Positions 1 through 8,999 of a DNA stretch of 64,000 bases are shown piece by piece. Both the position numbers and the translations under genes were made by a program. Within the stretch, counting starts at the first letter, position 1, and the number at the start of each line of letters is the position of its first letter. The notes under the pieces are model-generated. The model was not told the origin of the DNA. It made no database searches and was given only the letters and a program-made list of their open reading frames with translations. Source of the DNA: Puccinia triticina (Eukaryota > Basidiomycota > Pucciniomycetes > Pucciniales > Pucciniaceae); the NCBI RefSeq assembly GCF_026914185.1, contig NC_070564.1, positions 6,510,001 through 6,574,000 of the forward strand, in the 5' to 3' direction.

Positions 1-949
1 GGGAGCCTGCGCTCAGGTTATTTTTTGTGTTTATTTTTCATCCTTTTTTTGTACCCAGCTGAGGGCTCCAAATCCTCCAAGAATTTGATGGAGGGGCAAG
101 GAAAATCCCCTCTGCCGGTTGGCAGAAAAAAAAGTGAGAATTTCATAGTTTTGTGTTTGCAGTGCGCGAAGCGTTTTGAGCTACCGCGCACTGTGGCCGG
201 GACGTCAAGTGGACGCCCCCTGCAGTGCGCAAAGAGTTTTTCTCAGTGCGTGAAGTACATCCGAAAAATAATTAATTAATTAAAATTGGGTTTTTTGGTA
301 TTCTGATTGCATGATGATTTTGTGCATCATTTTAGAAGAATTTTGATATTACTTGCGGCGCGTAGAAATGAGTAGAAAAAAACCGGGTACGCACACGGAA
401 AAGGGGGTACGCAAAAACCAGGTACAAACGCGGAAAAACCGGGTACAATTATTAAACCCCTTCTTTTTTGTGTTTTTTTTTATTTTTGGTCAGCAATTAT
501 TCCTTGTAATTAGTCAGACAATTGTCTCATAAAATTCTCATCTTTTTCCCTCTGGTCAGAAATTTACAAGCCTTTTCAACGCAAAAAATGATCCCTTGGA
601 AATTTGAATTTATTGGGCCACACATTATTTTTTGCGCGGCTTTTCCTTTGCAAAGGAAATCCTTGCAACAAAAACCCTTTTAAAATTTTATTTTGGTCCA
701 CTGCATGGAAAATTGACAAGGTATTTTTTACAAATTTGGAAAAAATGGAACAATCTCCGTAAAATTACAACTCACTCGCAGCTTAACATAGTTTTACATG
801 GCTTCAATCTTACAAAGCATAAGCCTTGTAAAATTTGACCCCCCGTAAACAATACAACCCCCTTGGCAGTGCGGATCAAAGGCATGGACTGGATAGCAGT
901 GGTGAAGAAGCAGGTGAGCCAGGGCAGCTGAAGCGGGTTCCATCAGCGG
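1..949. other. AT-rich non-coding start of window
   Basis: No coding region is supported here. The short ORFs are low-complexity and match nothing I recognise. Between about 380 and 450 a small degenerate repeat of the type ACCGGGTAC(G/A)CAAACGCGGAAAA occurs several times. The segment around 560-850 has several CTTTGCAAGG/CCTTGCAA-like words, which suggests decayed repeat DNA. Confidence 0.4.
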
Positions 950-952
950 AGG

Positions 953-1261
953 CACTGCCAGAAAAATTGGCTGGGCTGACAATATCCCAGTTGAACTGGG
1001 ATGCACTCAACCAAGTTAAACTCGGTTGATCTCAACTGATGAAATGTAAATCCAAGGCCCCTTGGATATTTCTTTGGTTAAGATCAATCAATTTTAATTA
1101 ATTGGTTGACACTGCCAGTATATTTGGCTGGGATGAAGTCATCCCAGTTTAACTGGGATGCAATCAACTGATTTAAAATGGGTTGATCTCATCCAATGGC
1201 AGTGTGAGTGCATCCTAGTTAAACTAGGATGACTTAAACCCAGCCAAATATGCTTGCAGTG
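953..1261. mobile_element. CACTG-type MITE (outer copy, contains a nested MITE)
   Basis: The element starts CACTGCCAG and ends CTTGCAGTG, an imperfect terminal inverted repeat, and is flanked by the 3-bp direct repeat AGG (950-952 and 1262-1264). Inside are paired CCCAGTTNAACTGGGATG palindromes and TCAACCNANTTAAA blocks. After subtracting the nested insertion the body is about 211 bp and matches the 216-bp copy at 32308-32523 along its length. CACTA/EnSpm (CMC) elements have CACTA/G termini and 3-bp duplications, so a non-autonomous CACTA-like MITE is the best assignment. There is no coding capacity. Confidence 0.8.
1110..1204. mobile_element. 95-bp CACTG MITE nested inside the 953-1261 copy
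   Basis: The sequence runs from CACTGCCAGTATATTTGGC to CCAATGGCAGTG and is flanked by the direct repeat TGA (1107-1109 and 1205-1207). Removing it plus one TGA restores continuity with the homologous copy at 32308-32523 (GGTTGA followed by GTGCATCC). It shares termini and the CCCAGTTTAACTGGG block with its host, so it is an internally deleted member of the same family. Confidence 0.8.
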
Positions 1262-1264
1262 AGG

Positions 1265-1615
1265 GAGCTGGGGCGGAGGCACTGGTGAGAGACTGACTGC
1301 TGAGTGCTGGGGGCTAGACAGAGGATGTTGGAGGTAAATTGTTGGAGAGGAGCTGAGCCTGCACCATCTACCGGAGCTCCTCAGTTTTGGCTGGGACCAA
1401 CTAACCCTTTCGCATTACTAGAAGCGCAGCGGGAAGTGTTAAGTTCTGTGGAAACAAGTAACACGTACAACCCCCCCAAACGCTGGTGGCGTAACTGTTA
1501 CAGTTAATGCCGCAACCAACCAATAAAGAAGCATATAGCCTCATCTAGCCATAAGGGAAAACATACACTACCAGATGCAGGAATGACCCTGGAACCCGTC
1601 CGCATCAAGTGACCC
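1265..1615. other. unannotated stretch between MITEs
   Basis: A short plus-strand ORF (1304-1507) has no recognisable motif and lies between two transposon insertions. I see no promoter, RNA gene or conserved protein here. Confidence 0.3.
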
Positions 1616-1622
1616 CTGACGG

Positions 1623-2336
1623 CAATGATGGGAAGTTACATACGTTACAATATCTGAAGCGATTTTTGTAACGTAACTTTTTCCGTTATCTTCTCACCAG
1701 TTAAAGTTTTTTTTAACTTGAAGCAAGACCGGGCTCAGGAAACTTAACTTATGATTTTTCATTCCTCCTGAGCCCGGCAGTAACGTAACTTTCTTTTGAC
1801 AAAAAAAGTGAAATAACGCTCTGGAGCGAGCTTGCTGCCGTCAGTTCAGTGCGCCGCGGCTGTACTGTCGGATTACACGTAAACCGACAGTACGACTGCG
1901 GCGCGTACAAACCCAGCTCGCTCTGGAGCAAGCTTGCTGCCGTCAGTTCAGTGCGCCGCGGCTGTACTGTCGGATTACACGTAAACCGACAGTACGACTG
2001 CGGCGCGTACAAACCCAGCTCGCTCTGGAGCAAGCTTGCTGCCGTCAGTTCAGTGCGCCGCGGCTGTACTGTCGGATTACACGTAAACCGACAGTACAAC
2101 TGCGGCGCGTACAAACCCAGCTCGCTCTAAAGCGAGCTGGCTGCCGTGAATAATGTAACTTTTCTAAAAAATAAAGAATAAAAAAAAACAGATAACGTAA
2201 CTCAAGTGAGAAAAAAAGAAGGAAAAATGCACCTAACGCAACTTGAAAAAGTTAGAAGAAACTTCAACGATAACGTGCTTTTTTTAGTTACGTTAACGTT
2301 ACTTTGCGTTATCTATAACGTAACCTCCCATCGTTG
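1623..2336. mobile_element. hAT-like MITE with triplicated palindromic core
   Basis: Terminal inverted repeats pair CAATGATGGGAAGTTAC at the left with GTAACCTCCCATCGTTG at the right. The flanks carry CTGACGG (1616-1622 and 2337-2343), a 7-bp duplication close to the 8 bp expected for hAT elements. Subterminal regions are rich in AACGTAACTT-like words, as in the copies at 35049 and 37902. The core holds three tandem 102-bp units. No transposase is present. Confidence 0.7.
1818..2130. repeat. three tandem 102-bp units, each a near-perfect palindrome
   Basis: The word GCGCCGCGGCTGTACTG starts at 1851, 1953 and 2055, giving a period of exactly 102 bp. Each unit contains GTACTGTCGG and CCGACAGTAC separated by about 12 nt, extended on both sides by CGCCGC/GCGGCG and GAGC/GCTC, so each unit can fold into a long hairpin. 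Because 102 is divisible by 3 the array is open in several frames on both strands; those ORFs are artefacts of the period, not genes. Confidence 0.9.
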
Positions 2337-2343
2337 CTGACGG

Positions 2344-2995
2344 GTTACATCCGTTCAGGGAAGACCAAAGGAGTTACCGGCTCCAGCCGCTCCCTAGGCA
2401 AAAGTCCTCTGATAAATAGGGGAGAGTCCCACTCCTCCTTTCCCCCATTGCTCGGAATCCAGAGCAAACTCTGTCCTCCATAATCTCTGCGCGCCCTAGT
2501 AAGCGCTGTCAATGAATTTGCCCCTTTTAATTTTTTCGCCACCACCCGCCCACCCTGGGTCTGAGGTCGTACCCCCCTTGACCTGTGGCGAGATCTTTTG
2601 TTTTTGTAAAGGTTTCCTCTCCCTCTGCCACAAAGCCGAGCGGCGCAGCTTTTCCCTCATCTCGAGGTCAAGCTGACGTCCTGTGCACGTCTTCCGGAGT
2701 GAGGCACCTTACCCCCGACCCTCACTTGGCCAGCTTGGGAAGCAGCATTCATGCTCTTCCGGGATAGCCTAGGCTTCTGGGCCTCCACCAGAGCCAAAAA
2801 AGTAAAGCAATTGAAATATACACCTGTCTGACTAATGTCATGTTACGAAGAACATCTGCATGCCTCTGAATACTAGTAAGAGGTGTTTCTCAGGTCCTGC
2901 CGTAGGTGAGTCGAGCCAAGGATCCGCAGCGCGGGAGACCCCCAGGGCTCCCCTGCCCCGCTTGCAATCCCACGCTGTATCAGTGAGACGGATCC
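2344..2995. other. non-coding stretch
   Basis: No recognisable gene. Short ORFs at 2345-2545 (minus) and 2585-2767 (plus) lack conserved motifs and lie between repeats. Confidence 0.3.
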
Positions 2996-3385
2996 TTTGT
3001 GGTCATCTGATGCTCAGATTTGGCTCCCAGATCATACTCAGCTTTGGTGCCCAGCTCATGGTCAGATTTGAACCAGTCCTGGACCAGCTTATTCTCAGCT
3101 TTAGACCAGTCTTGGCTCAGCTTAGACTCAGATTTGGATTATTATTGTTCCAGTCAATGCTCCACTTTTATCACGTGTTGATACAGCTCATTTTCAGATT
3201 TAGATCAATCTTGGCCCAGCTAATGCTCAGATTCATAGCATTTGTGTGCCAGCTGATGCTCAGCTTTGGACCAGCTAATGCTCAGATTCATAGCATTTGT
3301 GTGCCAGCTGATGCTCAGCTTTGGACCAGCCTTGGCTCAGCTGATGATCAGCTTTTGAATAGCCTTGGAACAGTGTTGAGTTTTT
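2996..3385 (+). repeat. degenerate GCTGATGCTCAGCTTTGG minisatellite, block 1
   Basis: Repeated units of roughly 25-30 bp with the core CAGCT(G/C)ATGCTCAG(C/A)TTTGG and ACCAGTCTTGGC. One segment of about 55 bp (CTAATGCTCAGATTCATAGC onward) is present twice in succession near 3218 and 3272. The same core recurs at 5640-5930 and, in inverted orientation halves, at 45490-46060. The 175-codon ORF covering it is a by-product of the repeat. Confidence 0.7.
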
Positions 3386-3719
3386 GACCAGAGAGCCCAA
3401 AAAGGGGGCAGAGAATTGGAAAAGATATGTAGGACAGTGAGAAGAGGTTTTCTCACTGGATCAGCTCAATTTGGCAAAAAAAGGGAGAGGAGAACCAATG
3501 AGATTTGATTACATGGTCTAGGCTGTATAATATATAGACTAGATACATGTGGCAAAACTGTGGTTGAGAATAAATTGAATAAGAAACTTCTCACAATCTT
3601 TGTGACAGGTCAAAAGGAACATCAATATCGCCATCAGTGAGGTGCACAATCTAGTAAACTGGAAAGCTAGCAATCTATTCTAATCAGGGAACAATTTCTA
3701 CAAGATAGTAAGAAGAGCA
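3386..3719. other. spacer upstream of LTR element
   Basis: No coding or structural signal recognised. It is the pre-insertion flank of the LTR element that begins at 3725. Confidence 0.3.
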
Positions 3720-3724
3720 AAATG

Positions 3725-3921
3725 TGTTGAGATACCAATATGCTTATATATCATAGGTTGTATGCTTCAATCAAAACTCCAGCAATCTTGTATTTAGTCC
3801 ACACTATATTACTGTAGTAGTTTTCTCCCCAGTGAATCAGAGCCACATTATTCTCACTCACCAAGTATCACAGGCCTGTCAGCCGTGAGCTTTGGTTTTT
3901 CATCGTGCGTTCATCGCAACA
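3725..3921 (+). repeat. 5' LTR of gag-only copia element
   Basis: TGTTGAG...CGCAACA with inverted ends TGTTG/CAACA. It is 197 bp, about 98% identical to the 3' LTR and preceded by AAATG. Confidence 0.9.
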
Positions 3922-4063
3922 GGTTATGAGGCCCATTCGCTCACCCTGCTCGCGATCTCGATTTCTCATCAACACTCGAAATCGATCTCTTGCTATTGTT
4001 CTCGCAAATATCCCGGCTCCTCAAGATCTAGAAGTTTTCGTCGCCCACAATCATCTTAAGAAC

Positions 4064-4972
4064 ATGCCCGCTCGAACGGTTCAGAACCCCTCGGCTCTCA
4101 TCTCAAACGTCCCAGTCCTTGACGGGAATTCTGTCGGTTTTCCAGCTTGGCGCACCCGGCTGGAGGAGCTCTTCGCCATCCAAGGGGTGCATGACATCGT
4201 TGTAGGCAAGCTTCTTCGCCCTGAAACGGACTATAAGGACAAGGATTCGAAACCGATATCTCAAGGTTCTCACCGTTTGTACTACGCCGAAGAGTCCGGC
4301 TCCGATTGGGATGCATTATTGGATGTAGCTAGAGCGACTTTGAAGATGACACTGTTGATTGATCTTGCCATCAGATACAAAGACGTCAAGCCCGTCAGTA
4401 CTCTCTTCAAAACCATTTGTGATGCCTACAAAAAGAACACACGAGCAAGAAGGATGATGCTCCAAGACGCTTTCTGGACCGCCCGCCATGATCCTAACAA
4501 ACCGATTGCTACGTGGATCTCACGAATTTGCAACTCGGCTTCCGACCTGAAGTCGGTTAAACTATCTCCTGCGGACCAACAGGTTTGCGACCGTCTACTC
4601 CGTGGACTAGACGAAGCTTGGAAACCAATTCGTGACCATCTCGTGTACTCTCTGAACGAGATATCGCTTGATGACACCATTGGGGCGCTTGAAGCACACA
4701 AAGTATCGATGCAAGTTCCGTTTGATCAAGCTCCAGAATCGTTTGCTTCTCCGGCTGTCGCGAAGAAGAAGAAGATTGGCTGCTGGAACTGTCGCAAAAT
4801 CGGTCATCACTCCTCAGTCTGTCCCAACTCCGCTGCCAAGAACAAACAGAAGGCTAGATTTGAGACTTGTGCCGGTGCGACATCCACGGTACCCTTGGGA
4901 AACGGTGGCCCTAGCAATGAAGAAGATGAGGACGATGATTTCGACGCGGAAATCAATGTCGTTTGGGGATGA
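4064..4972 (+). CDS. Gag polyprotein of copia-type element
   Basis: Encodes a retrotransposon capsid protein. From the ATG at 4064 it reads MPARTVQNPSALISN and then the LDGxNFxxWRxRLEELF-type start seen in copia Gag (UBN2/DUF4219-like) proteins, with VPVLDGNSVGFPAWRTRLEE visible. The middle is helical capsid-like sequence. A CCHC zinc knuckle starts at codon 4781-4783 (CWNCRKIGHHSSVC, CX2CX4HX4C), followed by an acidic tail EEDEDDDFDAE. An upstream in-frame ATG at 3926 overlaps the primer-binding site; I prefer 4064 because similarity to Gag begins there. The frame is intact. Particle formation is known for the family; that it is still produced is inference. Confidence 0.85.
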   Translation: MPARTVQNPSALISNVPVLDGNSVGFPAWRTRLEELFAIQGVHDIVVGKLLRPETDYKDKDSKPISQGSHRLYYAEESGSDWDALLDVARATLKMTLLIDLAIRYKDVKPVSTLFKTICDAYKKNTRARRMMLQDAFWTARHDPNKPIATWISRICNSASDLKSVKLSPADQQVCDRLLRGLDEAWKPIRDHLVYSLNEISLDDTIGALEAHKVSMQVPFDQAPESFASPAVAKKKKIGCWNCRKIGHHSSVCPNSAAKNKQKARFETCAGATSTVPLGNGGPSNEEDEDDDFDAEINVVWG

Positions 4973-5251
4973 AACCCAAAGTAGATATATTGACATTCGC
5001 AGGATCGGCAACTCCGGCAAATCCTGAAGGCTAATTCCTCTCCGGTGGTAGTTGGTATACTTGTTGTCATGAAATCTCCCTGTCTCCAATCGCCAATGGA
5101 TCTCTGGCCCGATTAACCTTATGATTTTTTTTCTTACTCTGCTTACTTTACTCCTTTTTTTTTCTGTCCCCCAAATGAAGAGACCCTACTAGACATTATA
5201 ATTAGAAGTAGTTCTTCTGATTAAATTAGTTTTGTTTTCAGCAAGGGGGTG

Positions 5252-5448
5252 TGTTGAGATACCAATATGCTTATATATCATAGGTTGTATGCTTCAATCA
5301 AAACTCCAGCAATCTTGTATTTAGTCCACACTAGATTACTGTAGTAGTTTTCTCCCCAGTGAATCAGAACCACATTATTCTCACTCACCAAGTGTCACAG
5401 GCCTGTCAGCCGTGAGCTTTGGTTTTTCATTGTGCGTTCATCGCAACA
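5252..5448 (+). repeat. 3' LTR of gag-only copia element
   Basis: Copy of 3725-3921 with about four substitutions, preceded by the purine tract AGCAAGGGGG and followed by AAATG. Confidence 0.9.
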
Positions 5449-5453
5449 AAATG

Positions 5454-5639
5454 ACCATGGATAACAGCAAACCACATAGAGAGGGGGCAACAATATAAGT
5501 GTTGGATTATGTATATATCTTTGATCTGAAGACAAGTATAAAGAGGAGGATCAAGTAGGTGGAGATGGTGAAGAAGGGATTTTAGGGATGAGTCAAGACA
5601 GAATTCCAACAAACAGCTGAGCATTGAACAGCCAATAAT
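5454..5639. other. right flank of LTR element
   Basis: Pre-insertion sequence, no gene recognised. Confidence 0.3.
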
Positions 5640-5930
5640 CAGCTTTGGACCAGTATTGGCTGAGTCAGCTGATGCTCAGATTTGGAAAATTCTTGGCCAA
5701 GTTGTCAAGCTTTGGACCAGTCTTGTCCCAGCTGATGCTAAGCTCTGGACCAGCCTTGGCCAAGATGATCTTTGGACAATTTTTGGCTCACCTGATGCTC
5801 AGATTTGGAATATTCTGGTTTCAGAAGAATCTTTCCTTTGTATCAGGCTTGGCCCCTGGGCAAGCCAACACTCAACTTTGGCCCAGGCTCAGCCAATTCT
5901 CAATGCTCAGATTTGTCTGAGCATCGACCA
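5640..5930 (+). repeat. GCTGATGCTCAGCTTTGG minisatellite, block 2
   Basis: Same degenerate units as 2996-3385 (AGCTTTGGACCAGT, CAGCTGATGCTCAGATTTGG). Together they bracket the LTR element, so the element landed within a repeat-rich locus. The overlapping ORFs are repeat by-products. Confidence 0.7.
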
Positions 5931-6164
5931 TATTGTCCCGAGCTTAACCAAGCCTCTCCAAGGATGCGCAAAGGCCGGGCGCGACCACCCTCCCGCCAAC
6001 AAGGGAGGGACTTGTGCCACATGAAAGTTCCCGGTTGTCCGGGCTCGGGAGCCCGCCTGTAGAAATGACGCTATCCACACTGCCTAGCGGCCTTCATCTC
6101 AACGGTGCCGCTGGAAGAGGCTTGCATCTCCATCCGGCTTATAGCTTTATACTCGGTACATTTA

Positions 6165-7754
6165 GAGCATCTCCACCGCGGGCCCTAGTTTGGGGTTGCT
6201 AAAATTCAATCTTCGGGACTGCGCAGCAGGTTTTACCGCCCCAAACTGCTGCGGCATACACCGCGAGCCTCCAAAGGGAGTCTCTAAAAATCACTGACAC
6301 GCCACCGATGTACATGTATTCCATGACGGGCACAAACCGGTCATCCAGAACGAATGCACTTTGTGCAATGACCATCCAAGGTGGATACATAAATAACACG
6401 CCTTGATGGCCGTCACTAACCGGTCATCCAGAACATTTGCATGTTTTTTGATGACCGCCTTGTTTGATGGCCTTCCATGGCGGTCATCGAGAAATCATGA
6501 AGTGGACTCACCTCAATGACCGGTACAAACCGGTCATTGAGGATTGATTGGTGTGTGTGTGGCTGACAACCGGTCGGTCGCTGCTGCGATGGCCGGTTCG
6601 TTCCGGACATCGAGAGGAGTAATAACTCCCCTCGATGGCCGGAACGGAGCAGTCATCGAGAGGATAATAACTCTCCTCGACGGCTGGTTTGTTCCGGTCA
6701 TCAATAGGAGCAATAAATCTCCTCAATGGCCGGTTCGTTCCGGTCATCAAGATGAGTAATAATTCTCCTTGATGGCCGGTTCTTTCCGGTCACCGAGAGG
6801 AGCAATACATCTCCTCAATGGCCGGTTGGTTCCGTTCATTGAGATGAGTACATATTGTAAGATTGGTTCCGTTCATCGAGGAGGTGACCAATGGAGTTTC
6901 ACAATGTTGTTGTTATGTGACAGTGTCTTTTGGGTCGTTGGAGAGAGTCTCTAGGAGTCCCTACACCACGGGTGAAGATTCAAAGTTTCCATCCAGAAAA
7001 TTTACTGGATGGTAGGAAAACCCAAAAACCAATCGGAATCGTTCCGGTATGGTTGAAGGACCAAAAACCGATCGGACTGCTTCCGGTATGGTCAAAGTAC
7101 CGGAACCATTCCGATCGCAATTCGGGTAGCGTCCAAAATGGAATGAAGTCAAAATTGATTCGACTTCATTCCAGGAAACAGACCATTCCGGTTTTTTTCC
7201 TGGATTTTCCCCGGAATATTTCCGAATATGGCTGACCACACCTCACAGAAGCATGGTCCTATATATATAACAGCGCCCCCATACCACAGTGTGTCTGGGG
7301 CAGTTGGCAAGGAGCTTGGTTGGGGTGGATCAGAAGCATGTTGCATGTTCAAGCCTCCCTTTTGTCCACCCACCTTGCTGAAACCTTGTTTTGAGCCCTC
7401 CAAAACCTGCGACGGCCCGTAACCATTCCGAATTGCACACGAAAGCACTTCGGAAGTGCGTTGGGGATCCAAAATAATTTTGGATTGCCTTCCAGTAGGG
7501 TTCCTGAAATTTTCCAGTGAAAACGCCAACCGTCTGGCGAAGGTCCCCCCTTGCAGGCAGACCAACCGAAATGATATCGGCTGGCAATCGAAATCATTTC
7601 GTTGAGCTTCGCCCGTGGTGTACATGTACGGACTCGGGCATGAAATTTGGGGACACCTGTAAAATTTTGACGCTAATAGCGCCCGCGGTGGGTCGGGTTG
7701 AGTCGGTAAATTCCAACTAGAGACCCAATTTAAGGGCCCGCGGTGGAGTTGCTC
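6165..7754. mobile_element. 1.59-kb non-autonomous PIF/Harbinger-like TIR element
   Basis: Left end GAGCATCTCCACCGCGGGCC and right end GGGCCCGCGGTGGAGTTGCTC form inverted repeats of about 30 bp. They are flanked by TTA (6162-6164 and 7755-7757), the TWA duplication typical of PIF/Harbinger. No DDE transposase or Myb-like partner ORF is present. The interior is made of inverted repeats: a hairpin array at 6400-6880 and several separate palindromes at 7000-7600 built on CCGGTATGG, CGGAATGGT and AAATGATTTCG-like words. It is probably mobilised in trans. Confidence 0.8.
6400..6880. repeat. hairpin array, GATGGCCGGT...ACCGGTCATC type
   Basis: At least ten tandem short palindromes in which CTCGATGGCCGGTTCGTT is followed by CCGGTCATCGAGAGG. 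Each can form a stem of about 15-20 bp, and successive units can also pair with each other. The same word recurs at 59300-59950 and 60240-61160. The ORFs in this stretch (TGTNRPLRR-like repeats) are artefacts. Confidence 0.85.
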
Positions 7755-7963
7755 TTATCCCAGTATATGCTGACCAGTGGTGGACAAACTCTATATATGC
7801 TATCCATCTATAACAGCAGACGCGAGAATTTGGAATTGTTGATATTAATATTATCCCTTGATTGGGCTAGATTTGTGTTTTGCAAGGGGCTATGAATGGA
7901 TAGAGAAGTGTGTACATTGATCTGCTTGAACTCATTTACACAGTAAAGGGATGATGGTACAGA

Positions 7964-8983
7964 TTAAGATTGACCGGCATCAAACCTAGCCTTGCTTGCT
8001 GCAAATAACAGTTCTTGTTGTGCAGCAAGTTCGTCCTGTGTGAACGCAGATTGATCGAGCTTATTCTTTCTCTTCTGGTTGTCTTTCTAGGTAAAGATTC
8101 AGGGGTGTTCGAGGATGTTAGAAACCGAAATGGACGCGTGCGGGAAAACACAGCGAGGGGAGAAAGAAAAACATTAATTTTCCACTCGAATGTTTTTGGC
8201 GTGTATTGGGTACGTCCCAATGAAGTAATGCTAACTTTGGCTTGTGCTTTGTGAACCCGGTTAATATCTTCGACTTCATCTATAAAATCATCAAATCCAA
8301 GTTGCTTTGAAAGAACACGAGCACGGATCAGTAACAATCCGATGGAATAAACATGAGGACGACGAGAAGTGTAACATTCGCGCAAAGTGTTGGATGGAAC
8401 ATACTTTGAGTGCAGATGTGATGTGCTCGGGAGAAATAGTTTTTTTCGCGTCCTTTTCGCAAATCTCATTGGCTTCCGAAGAAATCAGGGTGATAAATTC
8501 TGAATCCAGGAGGCAAAAGTCAGAAATCCAACTCGTGGGTTGAAGAAATTTCTCGGAGTAGTATCGTTGTGTGATTATTGGTATAGCTTGTAAAGTGATA
8601 AAAGCTGATTACACAATTTGTTAAAAAAAATACCTTTACAGCATTCGGCGACCAAGTCCTTGGTATCCTTCGAACAAATTACATCTTCCGGTAGAATCTC
8701 TGGATGAATATTCGAGCAAACAACAGAGAAAACAAGATCAGATCAATACCCTCGAGTAAATGATTTGATAAATTGCACGCGTTGATCTACTGTTTTCGAG
8801 AAGAAAAAAAAGAACGATTTATGAATAGCTCAACCCAAGCTACACAATTCTGAGCTGCAGCATGCAGGAAACAATGAGTAAGTGAGGGGGAGCTGAGGTT
8901 AAATCACCTGAAATGAGTTTATTAACGGTAGCCCGAGGTAAACCTACCTCATCACCAGCCGCGCCGCGTTCGTTATCGCTCAT
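7964..8983 (-). CDS. NCB2: NC2-beta / Dr1 transcription repressor subunit
   Basis: Encodes the beta subunit of negative cofactor 2, a histone-fold protein that pairs with NC2-alpha (DRAP1) and binds TBP on DNA to block TFIIA/TFIIB entry; it acts in the nucleus. Five exons on the minus strand join in frame to 142 aa: 8908-8983, 8634-8699, 8405-8499, 8236-8304 and 7964-8086, with introns of 208, 134, 100 and 149 bp. Visible family blocks in order: LPRATVNKLIS (residues 15-25), ILPEDVICSKDTKDLV, FITLISSEANEICEKDAKKT, PEHITSALKQLGFDDFIDEV, and the Q-rich tail TQDELAAQQELLFAAS. Length fits the family. The start is the ATG at 8981-8983, just before MSDNERG. The histone fold appears complete. Downstream lies a Harbinger-like MITE ending only about 200 bp from the stop. 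Confidence 0.93.
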
Positions 8984-8999
8984 GATTAATTCGATGGAA

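Larger units (their letters stand above)
3725..5448 (+). mobile_element. complete gag-only Ty1/copia-type LTR retrotransposon (TR-GAG-like)
   Basis: Two 197-bp LTRs (3725-3921 and 5252-5448) start TGTTGAGATA and end CATCGCAACA. They differ at about four positions and are flanked by the 5-bp duplication AAATG (3720-3724 and 5449-5453). Just inside the 5' LTR lies GGTTATGAGGCCC, which resembles the sequence complementary to the anticodon stem-loop of initiator tRNA-Met that copia elements use as primer site. A purine tract AGCAAGGGGG precedes the 3' LTR. The 1.3-kb interior encodes only a Gag with a zinc knuckle; protease, integrase, RT and RNase H are absent. This matches the TR-GAG class of non-autonomous elements, which depend on a full-length partner for reverse transcription. 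Confidence 0.9.

Noticed and set aside
1749..2130. ORFs of 121 and 93 codons on opposite strands
   Set aside because: Both are produced by a 102-bp tandem repeat (multiple of three) inside a MITE; the proteins are exact internal repeats with no known domain.
2860..3387. 175-codon ORF
   Set aside because: Translation of the GCTGATGCTCAG minisatellite; repeats of LMLRF/QLIL-type words only.
6400..6880. Regularly spaced repeats resembling a CRISPR array
   Set aside because: Units are palindromic and degenerate, spacers are not unique, and the context is a eukaryotic transposon with TIRs; no cas genes.
7936..8469. Single 177-codon minus-strand ORF as a gene
   Set aside because: It reads through introns of NCB2; the spliced model gives the full Dr1 family sequence in frame.
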